A stretch of 64,000 bases of DNA from Rhodopirellula sp. SM50. Its GTDB lineage: Bacteria > Planctomycetota > Planctomycetia > Pirellulales > Pirellulaceae. Positions within the stretch are counted from its first letter, which is position 1; every line of letters begins with the position of its first letter. The notes beneath the pieces were generated by a model, which saw only the letters and a program-made list of their open reading frames with translations, searched no databases and was not told the origin of the DNA. This document shows, in pieces, positions 61,869-64,000 of this stretch. The translations under genes and the position numbers were made by a program. The stretch is taken from positions 62,001 through 126,000 of the forward strand of contig NZ_NTFY01000017.1 of NCBI RefSeq assembly GCF_002289565.1, in the 5' to 3' direction.

Positions 61869-62765
61869 ATGAATCAAAAAACGTCGCCGCGGTTTTTGGC
61901 GGGCGGGCTCGTCGGCGCTCGACGCATCGGGGCCGGCTGGTTGATGCTGGTGTTGGCCGTTTGCGTGGAGGGGCCAGCCGAAGCGGACGATGCCAGACTT
62001 GATGCGTCGGCGACCGAGGCACGTGTTGCCGATGCCCTTCAGCTCACCACGGACGCGGCGCGGCAGTATGATTTCCAAGTCGCCGGGTCACCGCCGCGGA
62101 CACTGCGACTGCATCCCACATCGATCTTAAAGTGGTCCAATCCGGTTGCCGGAGAAGTTTACGGCAACGTTTTTCTGTGGACCGATCAGGGGCGTCCACA
62201 AGTGATCGGCTCGCTTTTTCAGTGGTATTCGCCGCTGACACACGGTTCTCACGAATTCCATTCCGTTTCGAGCGAACCGCTGGTCGCTTCACGTCGCGGC
62301 GCGCGGGTTTGGACCACATCGGCCGCCGGGGTGCGGTGGCATCCGGTTGCCCAGTCGCCTTCGGTCGCTGATTCTGCGGCGGTCCGACTGCGTCACGCGC
62401 GGGCCATTTCCAGGGACTTTCAAATTGAAAAGACCGATCGGGACGGTGTTTCGCGGCGTCTGCGTCTACTCGCTCAGCCCCTCTTTCGTTACGGCGATGA
62501 CGCGTCCGATGTCATCGATGGCATGCTCTTTGTGTTTGTCCAAGGCACCGATCCGGAGGTGTTTTTGATGGTCGAGGCCAAGCAGAACGGGGCTCAAGCA
62601 CAGTGGCAATTCGCCTTGGTGCGAATGAACAGTGTGTCGTTTGTCGCCAGCTATCAGGACCAGGAAGTTTGGCGCACCGAGATCTGGCCGTGGAGCAAAG
62701 CCAAGAACGGTCGGGAAACCTACACGACCATCGGACCGTTTGAGCGTCACTCCGCCGGGCGATAA
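61869..62765 (+). CDS. Secreted protein of unknown function (planctomycete type)
   Basis: A 298-residue protein with an N-terminal hydrophobic signal (AGWLMLVLAVCVEGPAEADD) and a beta-rich body: LHPTSILKWSNPVAGEVYGN, SLFQWYSPLTHGSHEFHSVS, LLAQPLFRYGDDASDVIDGM, VQGTDPEVFLMVEAKQNG. The pattern is familiar from secreted planctomycete proteins without known function. It stands alone and divergent from the membrane-anchored protein before it. Confidence 0.75.
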   Translation: MNQKTSPRFLAGGLVGARRIGAGWLMLVLAVCVEGPAEADDARLDASATEARVADALQLTTDAARQYDFQVAGSPPRTLRLHPTSILKWSNPVAGEVYGNVFLWTDQGRPQVIGSLFQWYSPLTHGSHEFHSVSSEPLVASRRGARVWTTSAAGVRWHPVAQSPSVADSAAVRLRHARAISRDFQIEKTDRDGVSRRLRLLAQPLFRYGDDASDVIDGMLFVFVQGTDPEVFLMVEAKQNGAQAQWQFALVRMNSVSFVASYQDQEVWRTEIWPWSKAKNGRETYTTIGPFERHSAGR

Positions 62766-62816
62766 GAGGTCCCGAGAGTGAAGAGCCGGGCATCTCTCTA
62801 GCAGAGGGCAGCAAGC

Positions 62817-63557
62817 GTGTGGACGGCCTGGCCGCCGGCGACGCGGAATTCGCTTCCGACTGCGGCGTGTGTTAGGTTGAATGCGATTCGCGGTCTCATT
62901 TGCCCGCGAAAACTTCTGCTGCGTGACAGGTTTCAGACTCTTTCCGGAGAAGAACGATGCAGTGCGACGATCGCCGCCGATTTATGGCTGCTGCACGACC
63001 CGGGACGGTCACGGGATCAAGACGGTGACAAGGTCAAAGGGTCCGTTCACGGCGCATCGGTCGGCGTCCACGCGTCCGATGCCGCCAACGCGTGGCGCAA
63101 CATTGCCGCAGTCAGTAATCAACGCAACACGATGGCCAGTTTAATCGTCGGCGCTTATCACACCGCGGGTCAGAGCCCGCATGTCCGCCTGGAGCGGTGG
63201 CCGTTGAAACAAGACGCCATGGAAGCGATCGACGATCCATTGGAGCTTTTGAAGATAACCGAAGATGCGGTCCGTGGCCGCGATCAAGCGCTCGCTGCCG
63301 CTGCCACACAGAGGTATGGAGAACGTGGTGGTTCTCCGCGGCCGATGTTCGATGTGCTGCTCTCCTTTGCGACCAGTCAAGACGGAGCGTTGCATGCGGA
63401 AAAGTACTACCGCACGGTGACCGAAGAGTTTGCCAAAACGCGTCCGTCGATGCGTTGGCGTCATCTGGTCGGGTTGGCCAGGGTGTCGGCCAGCGAATAC
63501 GGGACGCCCGCACCGGGGTACCGGGAAGCTTGCGACCTGATGAATGTCGACGCCTAG
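62817..63557 (+). CDS. Uncertain protein, probable coding from about residue 45
   Basis: A 246-residue open frame. Residues 45-245 look coding (GVHASDAANAWRNIAAVSNQ, DDPLELLKITEDAVRGRDQA, FDVLLSFATSQDGALHAEKY), but the first 40 residues (MWTAWPPATRNSLPTAACV) do not resemble a normal start. The true start may be further downstream, or the gene may be an old remnant. No domain is recognised. It ends just before a repeat copy. Confidence 0.5.
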   Translation: MWTAWPPATRNSLPTAACVRLNAIRGLICPRKLLLRDRFQTLSGEERCSATIAADLWLLHDPGRSRDQDGDKVKGSVHGASVGVHASDAANAWRNIAAVSNQRNTMASLIVGAYHTAGQSPHVRLERWPLKQDAMEAIDDPLELLKITEDAVRGRDQALAAAATQRYGERGGSPRPMFDVLLSFATSQDGALHAEKYYRTVTEEFAKTRPSMRWRHLVGLARVSASEYGTPAPGYREACDLMNVDA

Positions 63558-63579
63558 TGCTCTGTCAGAAGGGTTCCGC

Positions 63580-63662
63580 TAACGTTGGGGGCTAGCCTTT
63601 AGGCGAGTTCCGGACGCTGCAAAGCAGCGACAATGGGCGGCTAAAGCCTGTACACCAACACT
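63580..63662. repeat. Copy of the CCGTTGGTGTC-type dispersed repeat
   Basis: It reads AACGTTGGGGGCTAGCCTTT, a CGCTGC/GCAGCG hairpin, then GGGCGGCTAAAGCC and ACACCAACA. It matches the left arm of the palindrome at 18015-18291 with changes. It lies between the uncertain protein and ald. Confidence 0.75.
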
Positions 63663-63721
63663 TACACCCGTGCCATTTGTACCTGACCCCAGTTCAGCGA
63701 GGCGTTGGTGTTGTCGCAATC

Positions 63722-64000
63722 CTACCAGTCGCAATGCGTCATCCCGAAGGCGTTGGCGACGGCCGCGTTGGTGATGGCGCCCTGGTGCACGTTGACGGCT
63801 TCGCGCAAGGGGCCGGCGGCATCGATCGCAGCTTGGCCGCCGAGTTCCGCCAGGCGGATCACCCAGGGCATCGTCGCGTTGCACAGCGCGAACGTGCTGG
63901 TGCGGCCCACCGCACCGGGCATGTTGGCGACACAGTAATGCACGACATCATCGACGATGTAGGTCGGGTTGCTGTGCGTCGTCGGACGCGTGGTTTCGAT
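63722..64000 (-). CDS. ald: Alanine dehydrogenase, C-terminal part (5' end outside window)
   Basis: The visible 92 codons are the end of an NAD-dependent alanine dehydrogenase, which interconverts L-alanine and pyruvate plus ammonium. The stretch [20 protein letters not shown] followed by [16 protein letters not shown] is the characteristic end of the family, and [18 protein letters not shown] closes it. The frame remains open to the window edge. The stop is TAG at 63722-63724. Confidence 0.93.
   Translation of the reverse strand: METTRPTTHSNPTYIVDDVVHYCVANMPGAVGRTSTFALCNATMPWVIRLAELGGQAAIDAAGPLREAVNVHQGAITNAAVANAFGMTHCDW

Noticed and set aside
1-64000. tRNA or rRNA genes
   Set aside because: I saw no cloverleaf with the GTTCRA T-loop and acceptor pairing, nor any rRNA stretch; a covariance search would settle it.

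Overview
The window reads as chromosomal DNA of a planctomycete of the Rhodopirellula/Pirellulaceae type. The evidence is a secreted sulfatase, a Ser/Thr kinase fused to LamG and formylglycine-enzyme-like domains beside planctomycete ECF sigma factors, NPYATP and FRLRTLL N-terminal motifs, a giant PQQ-propeller protein, many secreted proteins of unknown function, moderately high GC, and several families of palindromic dispersed repeats. The genus is inferred from gene content only.

Layout. 1-9.7 kb: end of a sulfatase, a concanavalin-like secreted protein, two ECF-type sigma factors with the large kinase, a SUI1-family factor, an FHA protein, a secreted nucleoside hydrolase and a membrane protein. 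9.7-18.3 kb: an accessory island. It holds a repeat-rich stretch, a toxin-antitoxin remnant whose toxin is cut by a stop codon, and then a complete retron: a HEAT/ARM-like protein, a winged-helix plus SWIM zinc-finger protein, a structured non-coding RNA (16055-16270) and a retron reverse transcriptase. The island ends in a large palindrome. 18.3-39.2 kb: a nitrate island. One long minus-strand operon encodes an NrtA/NrtB/NrtD-type transporter, a GAF-like protein, a DmsB-DmsC fusion, nitrate reductase NasA, nitrite reductase NirA and a flavoprotein. An outer-membrane channel is divergent to it, followed by a globin, a DUF3365-type haem lipoprotein, an 11-haem cytochrome c and a fused FAD/[2Fe-2S]/cytochrome-b protein. 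39.6-48.7 kb: an L,D-transpeptidase, pyrE, a nuclease-like protein and a 2030-residue multi-pass membrane protein. 48.8-62.8 kb: secreted or putative peptidases (two HExxH, one caspase-like), a PQQ-propeller protein, an MscS channel, an RRM RNA-binding protein, a STAS protein and small secreted proteins. 63.7 kb to the end: the C-terminus of alanine dehydrogenase.

The most exciting element is the retron. Its non-coding RNA can be read directly: a 19-bp a1/a2 inverted repeat (16055-16074 with 16252-16270) encloses two small msr hairpins and a long msd hairpin (16128-16236), all lying 17 nt before the reverse transcriptase start. The reverse transcriptase has YADD, the AHGF segment and the VTG motif typical of retron enzymes. 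The gene set (ARM-like + WH-SWIM + RT) matches what I recall as retron type XIII, a predicted and little-characterised anti-phage class. The exact RNA borders and any defence activity are inference.

Second in interest is the redox wiring of the nitrate island. It carries both a quinol-type DmsBC-like fusion and an NADPH-type flavoprotein next to one NasA, plus a cytochrome branch built from fused domains.
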